64,000 nucleotides of DNA from Stereocaulon alpinum (lineage: Eukaryota; Ascomycota; Lecanoromycetes; Lecanorales; Stereocaulaceae): assembly GCA_018257865.1 (NCBI GenBank), contig JAEUBA010000042.1:62001-126000 (forward strand), read 5' to 3'. The notes beneath the pieces are model-generated. The model did no database searches. It was given only the letters and a program-made list of their open reading frames with translations, and had not been told where the DNA came from. The first letter of the stretch is position 1. The number at the start of each line of letters is the position of its first letter. Below are positions 10,893 to 23,326 of this stretch, in pieces. Made by a program: the position numbers and the translations under genes.

Positions 10893-12655
10893 AGTTAACT
10901 TACCCTTAGTTGTTGCTGTGCTCCTCTGCCCCGGGCGATCCCTGCGCTGCGCAATGAATAATCTTCCATTGCGTGACAGGTCAGGTGGCCTCGGTGGCTT
11001 CTTTCAGCTGAAATGAGCTGCGCATCATTATTATTCACTCCCTCGAGTACCTTTAGTCCTTCCACTAGATCCCCCAAATCCCTTTTTCATAAATATCAGC
11101 GCATTCCCTCCAATCAAAAAATTCCTCTTCCACTCCAACTGTTGAATTTTTCCATTGGTCCTTTCAACTTTTGACCTTCCAAGTTCCCACACCATTCCCG
11201 CCAAACGCGCCCTAGGCAAACACTACTCAAATACCAACATCTTCACTGGCTCGCACTCCTCCCAATCATCCCCAATCATCACACCAACAAGCATTTGAGT
11301 CTTGTGCTTCCATTACTCTTATCCAATCCTTTTGTCACTCTACGCGGCAGATCTACTGCTTGCCGCAACCTGGGCTAGGGCAGCCTATCGCACTGCAGAA
11401 TACATTATCGTCGCGCTTTATCGACAATTCCGTCTGAGCATCATACGACCGGGGAACGTCAGGTGATTCTCCACGACCCAGCCCCACGGTTGCACGCATC
11501 TGTCAAGCCTGCTGCCAGCCAGTCAAATCGCTCAATTGGAATCCCCAACTCTACGTTTCACGGTTAGTCGAACCCCTCCACAAGCAGCCCCACTTCCTCC
11601 TGCTCATCTCAGCCACGTCGAAATGTCAGCGACGCGACGAGGATGAATGACGCAACTGATCATGGATTTCCATCGCATAGCACTAGCACCAGCACCAGCA
11701 CTGGCGACTCACGACTCACGACTCACGAGGAGCACAGTACTAACTGCTGCTACCCTTTTAACCACTTGCAGCCCGCGTGTCGCAAGAGGCACACGAACCT
11801 GAACGAGACTCGCATACCCGACACTGCCAACGAGCGCTTCTACACCGCCCCAAGTCTGTCGAAAATCCACCTACGCGCCATTCAATTAGACTACCGCTCC
11901 CTTTACTTGTCGAACGGCTTTCAACTGCATCAATCCTGGACGTTACACACGGCTTGCAAGAGTCATAGCTTTTTTTGAGGTACGTACATTGTGTTGATCG
12001 ACAAAAGGTGTATTCTCGCCTGCAGGGCCTACCGCGCGCTATGCATTGCCAACGCATCAAATCAACACCGCCCTTTATCCATGCCCAACCTTACTCCAAA
12101 ACCTTCCCTCCTTACCCAACCCAGTTGTCCCTCGCGTTGTAATCTATTAATTGCATGGGATGCTGACGCTTCATTGGTCCTATGCAGCCCACGCCTTACA
12201 CATCCACCAATTGGCCCTCATTCCCTGTGCCACAATACACACTGGTCTTGCTTGAAGATTCGCGTCCAGTAGTGGCACCGAACCTCCACCGACCACTCAC
12301 CGACTCGGGAAATTGGAGACCCAGCACCGCCTCATACCTACGGAGAAACCAAGATCCTAGGCAACTGGCTTGCCAGTCTGGAATAATATCCCAGAGGAGA
12401 TCAGTGGAGGCGACAATCCAAATCGGTAATCCATTACCTAGCGCCCCACCGAATACTGTGGCCGGCACTGCCTCCACGATAACGCAACGAGGTCACCAGA
12501 GTAAGGTGACAGCGCATGCTCTTCTGACGCCAGTACTGCTGCATTGAGACCTAACGCTATTCGCCTCACATACTCGTAACAGCCTCATCACGCGAACCTT
12601 TGCACAAAGTCGAGCACTGCGGACACTTCAAAAGCGCAAGGGACCTTCGGCTGAG

Positions 12656-12862
12656 CCAATATAGCTATTGTTGCTCTCATTAAAGGATTCTCTTGTCGGT
12701 GAGTTACCCTTCTACACCTCCATCCAATGGAACCTAAGCTTGCGTGCCGAGACTAAGATATGCCAGGGCTGCAGGACCGTGCATAAAACCTTCGTCCAAT
12801 CTACGCACCCGGCTGGCCCCGCGTCGAATAGCTTTGCGGTCACCAAGATAGCCTCTTCCAAT
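12656..12862 (+). promoter_or_regulatory. CCAAT-box cluster upstream of HapB
   Basis: Four CCAAT pentamers lie on the same strand at 12656, 12724, 12796 and 12858, spaced 68, 72 and 62 bp, within 400 bp of the HapB start codon. The last, CCAATCACAA, fits the extended CCAATCA preference of the fungal CCAAT-binding complex. In Aspergillus nidulans hapB is known to be autoregulated by the complex; that the same happens here is inference. Confidence 0.55.
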
Positions 12863-13056
12863 CACAATAGAAAAGAGGCATATTCTTGTCGACACTGACA
12901 CCTTTGAGTCGACCGCCCTGACTAATCTCTCCCGTGGTACTTGTCAAGTAGCCTATCCGATCTTTGGTCACGCACACTCGCGTGAAAAGATAGGCGCCAC
13001 TCCAACGGTAGCGACACAACAAGCACTTTCGACCTCTACTTTACCTGGATCTACCC

Positions 13057-14145
13057 ATGATGGATTACGCGCAACCTCAGGCACATACCTATGGCCAGCA
13101 TCCGCACGCGCCGCACATGCAGGCTGCCTATTCGAATGGCCAACAGCATTCTGGAGGGCCGACAATAACCTCGCCACCGAGTCAACCTCCACAGATGCAC
13201 CAACAACATCAACCTCAAGCCTCACCTATCCTACCATCTCAAGGGCATTCATATCCACCACAGCCACCACCTCAAGCGAACCATTCAGCGCTCAATTATC
13301 CACAGGCCTATGGTGTCCCTCCTTCGAACATGCATCCCCCGTATGGCGTTTCACCAGCGCAAGCAGCTGCTGCCATGGCCACCGCGGCAGCATCAGGGCA
13401 GACGAGCTACTACCAGATGCCACAAACTTCGATGGCGGGCGGATCGCCGCGCATGGCAGGCATCGGCATCAAGAATGAGCGAGCGCCTAGATCGCCACCA
13501 CACCCACCAAACATGGGCTCATTACCCTCGCAAGTCTCACAAAATCATCGAATGTCGCAAAGCCACATGGGTCATCATGTCAGCAGCCCACAGGTCCACA
13601 GCGCATCAACGGTGATGATGAACCATCAACCACCGCGAAATTCTGTTCCTCCTCAGATGCCACCACCGCACCAACCACAGCAACATCAGGCTTCACCAGA
13701 AGTCGGACCGTCAGGCGCTGAAGAAGCCCCGTTGTATGTTAACGCAAAACAATTCCATCGGATTCTGAAGAGACGCGTGGCTCGGCAAAAATTGGAGGAA
13801 GCACTGCGACTCACTTCGAAGGGAAGGAAACCATACCTGCATGAATCAAGACATAAGCATGCCATGCGACGGCCGAGGGGACCTGGAGGAAGGTTCCTCA
13901 CAGCCGAGGAGGTCTCACTTATCGAAAAAGGTGAAGGCGGTGAACTCCAGAAATATGCTCCCAAGCACGAAGAGTCCGACACATCGGCTCCAGGCAAATC
14001 GAGCAAAACATCTGCTAAGCGCAAGTCCAATGCTCTCGGTGATGACGAGGAAAGCACGCCGGCGGCTAAGAAAGCGAAGAAGGATACACCAAGCGGTGAG
14101 AGTGAGGAGCCAGAAGATGATGAAGATGATGAAGGCGATGCTTGA
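13057..14145 (+). CDS. hapB: CCAAT-binding factor subunit HAP2/HapB (NF-YA)
   Basis: A single exon encodes 362 residues. The conserved NF-YA core lies at about residues 222-290. The subunit-association helix contains [17 protein letters not shown] linker follows, and then the DNA-contact segment with [20 protein letters not shown]. These identify the HAP2/HapB subunit, which joins HapC and HapE to bind CCAAT boxes and, with HapX, controls iron use, respiration and redox genes. The N-terminal 220 residues are Gln/Pro/His-rich, as is usual for NF-YA. The C-terminus has basic KR-rich stretches that could act as nuclear localisation signals and an acidic end. Known Aspergillus hapB genes contain introns; I see none in this coding region. 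The start at 13057 (MMDYAQPQ) follows a stop-rich leader. Confidence 0.95.
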   Translation: MMDYAQPQAHTYGQHPHAPHMQAAYSNGQQHSGGPTITSPPSQPPQMHQQHQPQASPILPSQGHSYPPQPPPQANHSALNYPQAYGVPPSNMHPPYGVSPAQAAAAMATAAASGQTSYYQMPQTSMAGGSPRMAGIGIKNERAPRSPPHPPNMGSLPSQVSQNHRMSQSHMGHHVSSPQVHSASTVMMNHQPPRNSVPPQMPPPHQPQQHQASPEVGPSGAEEAPLYVNAKQFHRILKRRVARQKLEEALRLTSKGRKPYLHESRHKHAMRRPRGPGGRFLTAEEVSLIEKGEGGELQKYAPKHEESDTSAPGKSSKTSAKRKSNALGDDEESTPAAKKAKKDTPSGESEEPEDDEDDEGDA

Positions 14146-15028
14146 GCCCCATACAAGATTGATGTTTCAGAATCGACGAGTCGTCGAAATACTACCCCAG
14201 ACTTACCTTCACGATTTACGCAGCGTTGCTTTTCAACACACCGAGCCCCCTTCACAAGTGATCAAAACCTTTTTAATCGACTCAACTCCATACATTCGCT
14301 AGGCCGACACACGATGGAGATTACAATTAGCAGATACCCCCCCTTTTGTTTTTGAATAACCGAGCGCTGGAGCTTTGGGATCAAGCGACAGCGATGTTTA
14401 GATTGGTCTCCCTCACTGGGACTGGCAAAATGACAGGAAATTGGAACACGGTACACGGGACAGGTGGGATATGGACTTGAAGGACGTTCACTGTGTCACT
14501 TATGTTTCACGAATCTTCTAGTGTGGCCGAAAATCCCAGCATTGTTGTGGTGGACATAGCGTGGAGTTCTGATTGTATCATACCGTTGGGCCATAAGGGA
14601 GAGGATGAGCAAGATTGCCTTACATAGCACAAACATGGAGACTGGTCTTCAATCTTTTCGATCAACCCACATATTGCTGCGAGCGATCCCTATGCATGTG
14701 AAACTTCCAAACCTTGCTTGTTAGCTGACACCGGGCTCGAGGTCCGCCTAATCTCTGTTCGCCTGTGTAAGTACGTTACCACAAATACTCAAAGGCACAT
14801 AATGTAAGATAGCGATGGGCATTGTTGAATATTAGAGTGCTATTGTGAATGTGAACGTGCCTTGGGCATTTGCCCGTCGTGAGACAGGCCCCAAGCGCTA
14901 CGATCCGTATTAGGCTTGGCGCGATTCTTCGCCACAGGACAGCTTCAAACTATACGTACGCCAAAGGCTGAGGTGTCCCAAACTCCAAGAGCGTAAGGCC
15001 ACCCTACGTATTCTACCATCCAGCCAAA
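14146..15028. other. HapB-VPS10 intergenic region
   Basis: This stretch should hold the HapB 3' end and the VPS10 promoter. I see no open frame, repeat or RNA gene worth listing. Confidence 0.5.
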
Positions 15029-18000
15029 ATGATATTACGAAGCAAACCAAATTCCAGCCTCTTATCCCTTTTACTCCTCCTCTTCCAAGCCCTCCTCCTT
15101 ACGACCCTAGCGTCAGCAAAGAAAGACGCACCCCGAATCTCCAAACACAAGTTCGAGCAACGTCCCGCAGCACCACCCCTCTACTTCGAAGGCTCCGACG
15201 TCATCCTCATTCTCGACCGCGCAGGAAATGTCCAAAGAACAGACAACGCCGGCGAGGCATGGGGAAATATTGCAGACGTGCCCGAGGGCACGGTCTTGGA
15301 TCTCGTACCACATCCCTACGATCATAAAGTAGCTTACATATGGGGCAAACGTAAGCATTCACACTGGGTAACAGAAGACCGAGGTGAAACATGGCGGAGC
15401 TTCGAAATAGATGGTCTCCCGCCACCCTTCAGACCGCCTTTCAGCTTTCAAGCAGAGGATCCAGACAAGGTCATCGTGAACTTCTGCACGGACTTATTCA
15501 CATGCAATGAGATGGCTTATTACACAAAGGATGCTTTCAAGACGCCAGCGAAGAAGATGAGAGAGGACACGAGGACTTGTGTCTTCGCGAAGAGTACGCC
15601 GAATTTCCAAACTAGTAAGGACGACGAAAATGATGACCGGATTATCTGCGTGGTCAAGGGACGATTCGCAAATCCGTTCTCTACGAAGGACGACAGGCTT
15701 GTGGTTTCGGATGATTACTTTGATCATGAACATGAGCCGCTTTTGGACGGCGATAGGACTGTGCAGGGTATCATTAATATTGCAGTTGTCAAAGGCTTCC
15801 TAGTCGCGGCGGCAAGTGCCAAGGGGACGGATGAGTTGGCATTGTATGTGACAGACGATGCGAATACGTGGCATCGTGCTATCTTTCCCAACGACCACAG
15901 GCTCGAGCAGGACGCGTATACAATTCTTGAGAGCACGAACTATAGCATCCAGGTTGACGTTATGACTACGACGGCTCTCAATGCTATGGGTGTGCTCTTT
16001 ACGAGCAACTCGAACGGGACATATTTTACCAGGAATATCGAGCACACAAATCGGAACTTGAAGGGGATTGTGGATTTCGAAAAAGTCTCAGGGATACAAG
16101 GAATTGTGCTGGTTAATGTCGTTGACAATTGGGAGGATGTTGAGAAGAGTGCTATGGCTAAGAAGCAGCTCAAGAGCAAAATTAGCTTCGATGATGGGAG
16201 GACTTTCAGCCCACTTACTACACGCGACGGCGATGAAATCCATCTGCACTCTGTCTCAGACATGTCGAACTCTGGCAGGGTTTTCTCAAGCCCAGCTCCA
16301 GGTATACTAATGGGAATTGGTAACAAGGGCAAACATTTAGAGGAGTACGAAGATGGCGACTTGTATGTATCAGATGACGCCGGACTACATTGGACGAGAG
16401 CCCTCAAAGGCGCTCACAAGTACGAGTTTGGTGATAAAGGGGCTGTGCTCGTTGCTATCGATGACGAAGGGCCCACTGACACCTTCAGCTACTCGCTAAA
16501 CCATGGTCATAAATGGGAGAAGGTCAAACTTGGAGACAAAGTCCGCGCTAAAATATTGACCACCACACCTGATTCTACGAGTCTCAAATTCTTTCTGATG
16601 GTTACTATCGGTGACGGAGAAGATCTTGAGCATTGGGCAATTTCTATCGACTTTGCAGAGCTCCACGAAGGCAAATGCAAGGATAGCGACTTCGAGCAGT
16701 GGCCCGCGCGTATTGATGAGGATGGAGCTCCGATCTGTATCATGGGCAATGAGCAGTCGTACCGGAGACGCAAGTGGGATGCCGATTGTTTCGTGGATGA
16801 AGAGTTTAAGGATCCGGTACCCGAGTTCAAACGGTGCGCTTGTACTAAAGAGGACTTTGAGTGCGACACCAACTTCTTACCAAGCGAAAATGGAGAGAAG
16901 TGCGTACCTGCGGGGTCCATGTCTGTCCCAGAAGGCAAATGCAAGAGCCCAGATGATAATTTTATGGGCAGCTCGGGCTTCAGGCGCATTCCGGGCAACG
17001 ATTGCGATGAAGATGCTAAGGGTGCAGTCAAACTCGATAAAGAAGTAGAGCGCCCTTGCAAAGATTCTTATAAGGCTCCTGTAAGTGGAGATATTTTGAA
17101 AGAGCTCACAACATTCCCCGCTGGGATATTCGAAGAGTATTACTACCTCGGAAGCGCAGATTTTCATGAGGAAGGCGACGAGGCTATTGTTGTGAGGACT
17201 GACGAACACGAAGTTTACCGCACTACGGATGCCGGCAAGACATGGACACAGATACTCAAGGGCGAAGAAATCACAGCTATCGTCCCACATCGTCACTTCC
17301 ACGATATAGTCTTCTTTCTCACTCCAGGAAAAAAAGTATTCTATTCCTACGACAAGGGTAAAACCATACGGGATTTCGAGGCCCCTGCAGAACCCACTCG
17401 CGACGCTAGATTATCAGTCTTAGGCTTCCATCCTGACTACAAGGACTGGCTTATTTGGACTGGCGCAGTCGACTGCGGCTCTGGTAAAGGCGAATGTCAT
17501 GATGTTGCATTTTTCACTGAAGACAGAGGAGCCCATTGGCCACATAGAGTTCGATATATTCACAAGTGCGAGTTCATAAAGAAGGAAGGCCGTGGTGGTG
17601 TGGAGAATCTCGTTTACTGCGAGCAATACAAGGACGAGAAGCTCGACAATGCCCTTCAACTCAAATGGAGCGACAATTGGTTTGCGGATGATCATAAGGA
17701 ATTCGATGACATCGTCGACTTCGCAACCATGTCTGAATTCATCGTCGTTGCAGCTAGAAAGGAAGATGATCGAGATGCTCTAACTTGCCATACCAGCGTT
17801 GATGGCAAGACCTTCGCCAATGCCCAATTCCCGCCCAAGTTTGAGGTGCCTGCCCAGAAGGCTTACACAGTGCTCGATAGCTCCACACATGCCGTCTTCT
17901 TGCATGTCACTGTCAATAATCGCGATGAATCCGAGTATGGCTCTATCATCAAGAGCAACAGCAATGGCACGTCTTATGTCATGAGTCTCAACGGCGTCAA

Positions 18001-19555
18001 CAGAAATCGCCTGGGCTATGTTGACTTCGAGAAGATGCTTGGCCTTGAAGGCGTCATACTGGTCAATCAAGTCGCCAACATCGAGGAAGCTGATGCTGGT
18101 AAGGCCAAGAAACTCAAAACTATGATTACGCATAATGATGGTGCGCAATGGGAAACACTACAAGCGCCGTCGAAAGATGCTGAGGGCCACGAGTTTGGGT
18201 GCGACGTCACGGATGCTAGGCAATGTTCTCTGCATCTCCACAGCTACACTGAGCGCAAAGACCCACGTGATACCTTCTCTTCTCCAAGTGCTATTGGCAT
18301 GATGATGGGGGTAGGCAACGTTGGCGAGTACCTGGGCAGAAAATCCGAAGGAGACACCTTTATTAGTAGCGATGGTGGCGTGGAATGGCGCTCAGTGAAG
18401 AAGGGTAACTATATGTGGGAGTTTGGTGACCAAGGCTCTATCATCGTCATCGTTGAGGAAGATGTCGCAACTCGATCCGTCTTCTACACCCTCGACGAAG
18501 GCCAGACATGGGCAGAGTATCAGTTCTCGGACACTGACTTCAAAGTCGGAGCTATCTCCACGCTTCCTTCTGACAGGTCGCGCAATTTCGTTCTGTGGGG
18601 CCAAGAAAGCTCTAGCGGCAGCAAGATCGCCACCATCAACCTTGACTTCACTGGCCTCACAGATAGGCGCTGCAAGCTCAACGAGCAAGAACCGGAGGCA
18701 GACGACTACTACTTTTGGGAGCCGAAGCACCCTAAGCAGAAGGACAATTGCCTTTTCGGCCACATCACGCAGTATCACCGCAAGAAGATCGACAGGAAGT
18801 GCTTCAACGGACCGCGAATTGAACAAAAGCACAGCATTTCGAAGGACTGCGCTTGCACACGCGAGGATTTTGAATGGTAAGCTTCTCACTTCCCGATCCC
18901 TGTCTTGCATCATCTGAGCTTCCATGCTGAAATTGCATTCTACAGCGACTACAATTACGAAATAGCAAACGACGGCGGATGTAGACTCGTCTCAGGTCAA
19001 CAACCCCCCGATCATAAGCAACAATGCTTCGATAACCCCGACTTAACTTCTTACTACCTCCCCACCGGCTACCGACGCACCCCTCTCGACACCTGCACTG
19101 GTGGCAGAGAGCTCGAGTTCACCTCAACGGAACGCCCTTGTCCAGGCCATAAAGACGACTTCGACCGCGAACAAGCCAAGAAAGGCCTCTCAGGTTTCTG
19201 GTTCTTTGTGGTCGTCATCCTCCTACCGTTCACTATCGCTTCAGGAGCCGGCTATTGGGTCTGGCGCAACTGGGATGGCAAGTTCGGACAGATCAAACTC
19301 GGTGATGGAGGTGGCAGCTCATTCGATGCCGATAAGCCGTGGATTGCATGGCCGATTGCAGCGATTAGTGCGCTGGTTGCTGTGGTGGCTACACTACCCC
19401 TACTAGCTGGGAGCGCGTGGAGGGGTGTTATGGGGCTGTTTGGTGGTGGAAGGAGATATACGACTCGGAGCGATTTTTCGAGGAGTGGGCGGTATGCGGT
19501 TGTTGATCCTGATGAGGACGAGTTGTTGGGAGATGATGAGGATGAAGAGGTGTGA
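15029..19555 (+). CDS. VPS10: Vacuolar sorting receptor Vps10 (sortilin)
   Basis: Two exons, 15029-18876 and 18946-19555, are joined across a 69-nt intron (GTAAGC...CTACAG) that splits the Cys codon of the CACTREDFEC motif. The product is about 1485 residues, the normal length for fungal Vps10. A signal peptide covers about residues 1-30. Two sortilin beta-propeller domains follow, each with Asp-box-like turns (EDRGETWRSF, SDDAGLHW, TTDAGKTW, SSDGGVEW) and each closed by a Cys-rich 10CC module. One transmembrane helix lies near residues 1365-1388, with an acidic cytosolic tail of about 100 residues. The protein sorts carboxypeptidase Y-type hydrolases from the late Golgi to the endosome/vacuole and recycles through retromer. 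Confidence 0.97.
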
Positions 19556-19900
19556 GACTTGACGGGAGTGCATTTGAAGGCGTTTCGTTCGATGGGCGTT
19601 CTCAAGGGATTTAGTAGCTTACATTCCTTTTTATTGCCATAGCCAGCGATGTGAGCGTGTATAGATACCATTCATTCTTTTGCCATATGTAGTACCTACG
19701 ACTATCCAACATCGATCCTAGATCAACTCTTGGAGATCATAACATGTCGTCTACCTACCATATCTTGAGATATAACATCTAGCGCTCCCCAGCCTTGTGC
19801 TTCCACTAGCTTTCCGCGACCCGCCATTCCATTTTATTCTGTTACCCAACTATTGACACAACCTCACTCGAAGAACATCTAACCTACACACCACAACAAA

Positions 19901-20259
19901 ATGCCACCGATAAGGATCCCCCGCAACCAAGACGATGCTACAAGGTTCGGTCTAGATTCGGATGTGTTGCTTCAGCTGAAGGAAAAGGTGATTGCTGCTA
20001 AGGGGGTTGCTTATTGTACGTGGAGTCTCCAACAACGGTAGATGGTGTCTGTCTGTTATTCTCCTTGGTAAAAAGGGCAACGTGATGATATTCTTTTATT
20101 TCCGTGAATAATCTATTTCTTTCTTTCATCTCAAAAGTTGTCTACCGTCGGCAGGCTTCGTTCGTCCCTTGGGGCATCGAGCTAGTATACTCATCAAGCA
20201 TTATTATTTACTTGGCACGCCTCCTACTTACTGCCTTGTCTTCATCCTGATTGATTGAT

Positions 20260-20300
<41 letters not shown>

Positions 20301-21079
20301 CTACTTGATTCAATTCTAGCCCATTCCTACTGTCCCCCCCCCCTTGTAAAAAAGCCTTTCCGTATCACTAGTCCGTTCAGTCCTTTATCTGACACCACCA
20401 GGTCCCTACTCCCATTTCCGCGTCGGCTGCGCCCTGCTCACGGAAGACGAAACAATCATCACAGGCGCCAACGTAGAATGTGCAAGCTACAACGTCGGAA
20501 CATGTGCAGAGAGATGTGCGTTGGCGAAAGCTGTGGTAAGTGCCAACGTACACTCATAATAATAAATACGTAGTACATATCTGTGTGTTTTGCTGATAAG
20601 AGTCTCATTGCTGTGTAGACAGAAGGCTACACCGGTTTTAAAGCTTTAGCAGTATCTACAGACATCACGCCACCTGGTCCGTAAAACCTACCTATCTTTG
20701 CAATTTTCCCCATCCGCTTCGAAACTCATATCAAAGAACGCAGCACTAAAAACCTCTAGCATCTCCATGCGGCATGTGTCGGCAATTGTACCTCTCCCCT
20801 CCTCACCACCAGCCTTCTGTCCTTTCTCTGCTACTCAGCCCTACTAACAGAATCCAGCATCAGAGAATTCTGCCCCCTCACAATGCCGATATTCATGTAC
20901 GACGGGGACGGAAATCATGTGGTTAAGACGCTTGAGGAAGTACATTGCCCAGGTGAACCGCCGACAGCAGGATCAGGGTTGTCGCCGTTGGAAGAATTGG
21001 CTGATAGGCTTCGCAGTTATTACCAATGAGTTTTGGACCTGAGGATTTGAAGAAGGCGGACGGGAGGGGGGAGTTGTAG
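19901..21079 (+). CDS. Cytidine deaminase (six exons)
   Basis: Exons are 19901-20015, 20402-20535, 20619-20676, 20760-20787, 20858-20939 and 21017-21079, giving 159 residues with phases that agree at every junction. The enzyme hydrolytically deaminates cytidine/deoxycytidine to uridine in pyrimidine salvage. The assembled chain shows AYCPYSHFRVG, the NVECASYN...TCAER motif (zinc-ligand Cys and catalytic Glu) and SPCGMCRQF (two zinc-ligand Cys), then FGPEDL near the end, as in small homotetrameric deaminases. Intron 1 is unusually long (386 nt) and holds an ATG/GAT trinucleotide repeat and a poly-C run. Exon 4 is only 28 nt. No single open frame covers the gene, so simple ORF calling misses it. 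The gene follows VPS10 in tandem and converges on eIF3d. Confidence 0.93.
20256..20300 (+). repeat. GAT/ATG trinucleotide microsatellite
   Basis: About 14 uninterrupted ATG (GAT) triplets follow a short TTGA repeat. The tract lies inside intron 1 of the cytidine deaminase gene. Confidence 0.95.
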
Positions 21080-21260
21080 GTGGTGGTGGAGGTGGGTGGT
21101 GGAGGTGGGTGGTGGGGTGGGTTATGAGTTATGATGAGGTTGGGATTGGGATGGTGAGTGGTGGGTGGAGGTTGGTGGGGTGGGTTATGAGTTATGATGA
21201 GGTTGGGATTGGGATGGTGAGTGGTGGGTGGAGGTTGGTGGGGGGATTGACGGTTTGGAG
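21080..21260 (+). repeat. 63-bp tandem duplication, G-rich
   Basis: Starting directly after the cytidine deaminase stop codon, the + strand is GGTGG-rich. It then carries two copies of a 63-bp unit containing GTTATGAGTTATGATGAGG; the copies begin near 21121 and 21184. A G-rich partial continuation follows. The unit would lie in the 3' UTRs of the converging deaminase and eIF3d transcripts. Confidence 0.88.
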
Positions 21261-21465
21261 GTGGGGGTTGGTAGGAGGGGAGGTTTGTGGTTGTGGAGGG
21301 ATGTTGAGTGCTTGGGGGAGACATCAGTGCGTCACACCATATCCAGGTTGGTCCTCATAAAGGCAGGCTTCATTTCACAAGCGTACAGCGATGAAATATG
21401 AGCACCAAGTCCCATCCATACGTAATGCTTCTCATCTATCATATCCACACACAAACAAAACCACT

Positions 21466-23326
21466 CTACTCCTCATCCCCACCCGCTTCTGTCCCATCAA
21501 CCTCCGCCTCCCCCTCATCCTCCTCAAATGTCCCCAACGGCACCTCATAAAGCCTCAACAGCGGCTTATTCGGATCCTTGACAAGCACATATTTCCCATC
21601 CTTCATATTCCGGCACATATCGACGATAGTACGCACAATACCCCATCCGTTTGCGAGGTTGAGATTCATTTGCTCGGCGAATTTGCGGGGGTCGTAGCCT
21701 ACGACGCCGAGAATGACGTGCTTGTCAGGCATTTTGGGGGAGGAGCGGGAGACGAATCTAACGGTAGGGTTAGAGGAATTCGAGAAGGGGTGAGGATTAT
21801 AGAATGGGAATGCAGGGCTTACCCTAGCTTCATTACGTCTGCTCCAGCTAAGATGGCTTGTGTAGCCCATCTTGCTAATTTGCAGCTGTTGTTCTTCATC
21901 TCCGTCGCAACGACTGCACCGCGCTGACTTGTCAGCTTCGTCCGCCAGTCTAAAGCACCGCCGCTGCCTTGTGCTTTGTGGTCGAATTCATTCAGAGCTT
22001 TTAGCGTCAGGAGCTGGTCCTCGCCACTGATGTTATTCTTCACGACAGCGTCAATCTCCGTCCGGACGATCAGGTGCAGTGGATCCTCATCTTTCTCAAG
22101 TGAGAGGTCGAAGCGGCGGTATCTATAAGCTTTTGAGGCCAAAGGTTCGGTCTCTTCTGAGGGGTTGTAGAAGGGGTTCTCGTGATTCATATCCAGTTTG
22201 CTTGTTTCGCTCTCCATGACTACTTGGTTTGCGAAGTTGTGGTTAATAAAAGTGGCTTCCAGGGCCAGTGCTCCAGGGAAGTTTATGCTGTCTTTGTTAC
22301 CTTCACTCGCCTCGAGAGGAGCGTCGGCCGCATTTTCGTTGACAGATACCATATCTAGCGATGAGCCATCACGCTTATCGAGGTAGATCTTGTTGTTGTG
22401 CTTTGTAATAACAAGATCCCAGCTGTAGACCGAGCGAGGCGAGCACATAAGCATGGAGAGAATGTTGTCAGTGGCGAATATGGTGGCTTCGTCTTTTTCT
22501 GCGAGCTCATGAATTATAGGATCTGAAGAAGTTGTGACATTGTACGCAGCGCGGTCCACAATATTGAGTTTTCGCTCTGTATTCTTGACGGGTGGCTTAT
22601 CGTAGCTGCGATCGTAGTAGTAGAGGAAGCCGTAATTATCGATGTCCTCACCAGCAGACGTCTCCAGATTTAGTTTCAGCAGTCGTGCGAAATCGATCTC
22701 TTCCAGCATAGTCCAGTCCGGCTTTATGTTGACAGAGGAGTCACGATTTCGCTGTGGCTTGTCGTAATCCTTCCAGCCAAACCTCCTGTTCCCACGGCCT
22801 CCTCGTGCTCCTCCTCGTTGGTCGTACAGATATGCCTGTTGGCCACCACGTCCGCCTACCCTCGAGTTCTGGTAGTTGCCTCGGCCTCCACGCGCATCAC
22901 GGCCACCCCGTCCTCGGCCCCGGAAAACAGTGCCACCACCACGACCGAAGCCTCGTGTCTTTGTTGAGGTGCGAGTGTTGTCGACGACAGAGAAGGAGGA
23001 TTCGTCCTCTGCTACTTGGACGGCGAAGAGACTTGAGGTGCCGGCGCCGTAGACTTGCTGATCTACATGATGGTCAGCACCCTCTTCGTTTTCAGATACC
23101 TTCAAGTCTGTCACGAACCTCTGTAATTCCTATTGTATTGCTGTCTTCCTCCCCGTCCATCCCTGTCCTTGCCCTCAGCGGTCCAATCCGCCATGCGCCC
23201 CAACTTGTCGCCCTTCGAATATGGCGCGTAGGGCACTCCACCGACGAGCGCATCTGTGGTCGTTGGGGGGCCCCATGTTGCCTCTGACGGTAGATCTGCA
23301 ACTAGGGAAGAGAGTGAAATAGGCAT
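21466..23326 (-). CDS. Translation initiation factor eIF3 subunit D
   Basis: Exons are 23326-23119, 23062-21823 and 21757-21466, giving 579 residues, the usual fungal length. Intron 1 is 56 nt (GTTCGT...GTAG) and intron 2 is 65 nt (GTAAGC...TTAG). The start [15 protein letters not shown] and the [21 protein letters not shown] block are family signatures. An RGG/RG-rich segment lies at about residues 105-150. The rest is the cap-binding-like core, ending with [31 protein letters not shown] and [15 protein letters not shown], then an acidic tail. eIF3d sits on the edge of the eIF3 complex on the 40S subunit and can bind the mRNA cap directly. An upstream ATG at 23368 in frame would add 14 residues not typical of the family, so I chose 23326. 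Confidence 0.95.

Larger units (their letters stand above)
9796..12655. other. Long intergenic/leader region with simple repeats
   Basis: No gene is supported in this 2.9-kb stretch. It contains a TGACAG-type hexamer repeat near 9963-9984, a run of about 14 G near 10309-10322, two related heptamer arrays (listed separately), and short ACCAGC and CGACTCA repeats near 11683-11730. From about 11,050 onward the + strand is CT-rich with many short ATG-initiated frames. That is typical of a long upstream region or spliced leader of the HapB gene, but no splice sites could be proven. Confidence 0.5.

Noticed and set aside
10711..11016. Open frame encoding WELGIGN and CELRIAN repeats
   Set aside because: It is the chance translation of the two heptamer arrays, not a protein.
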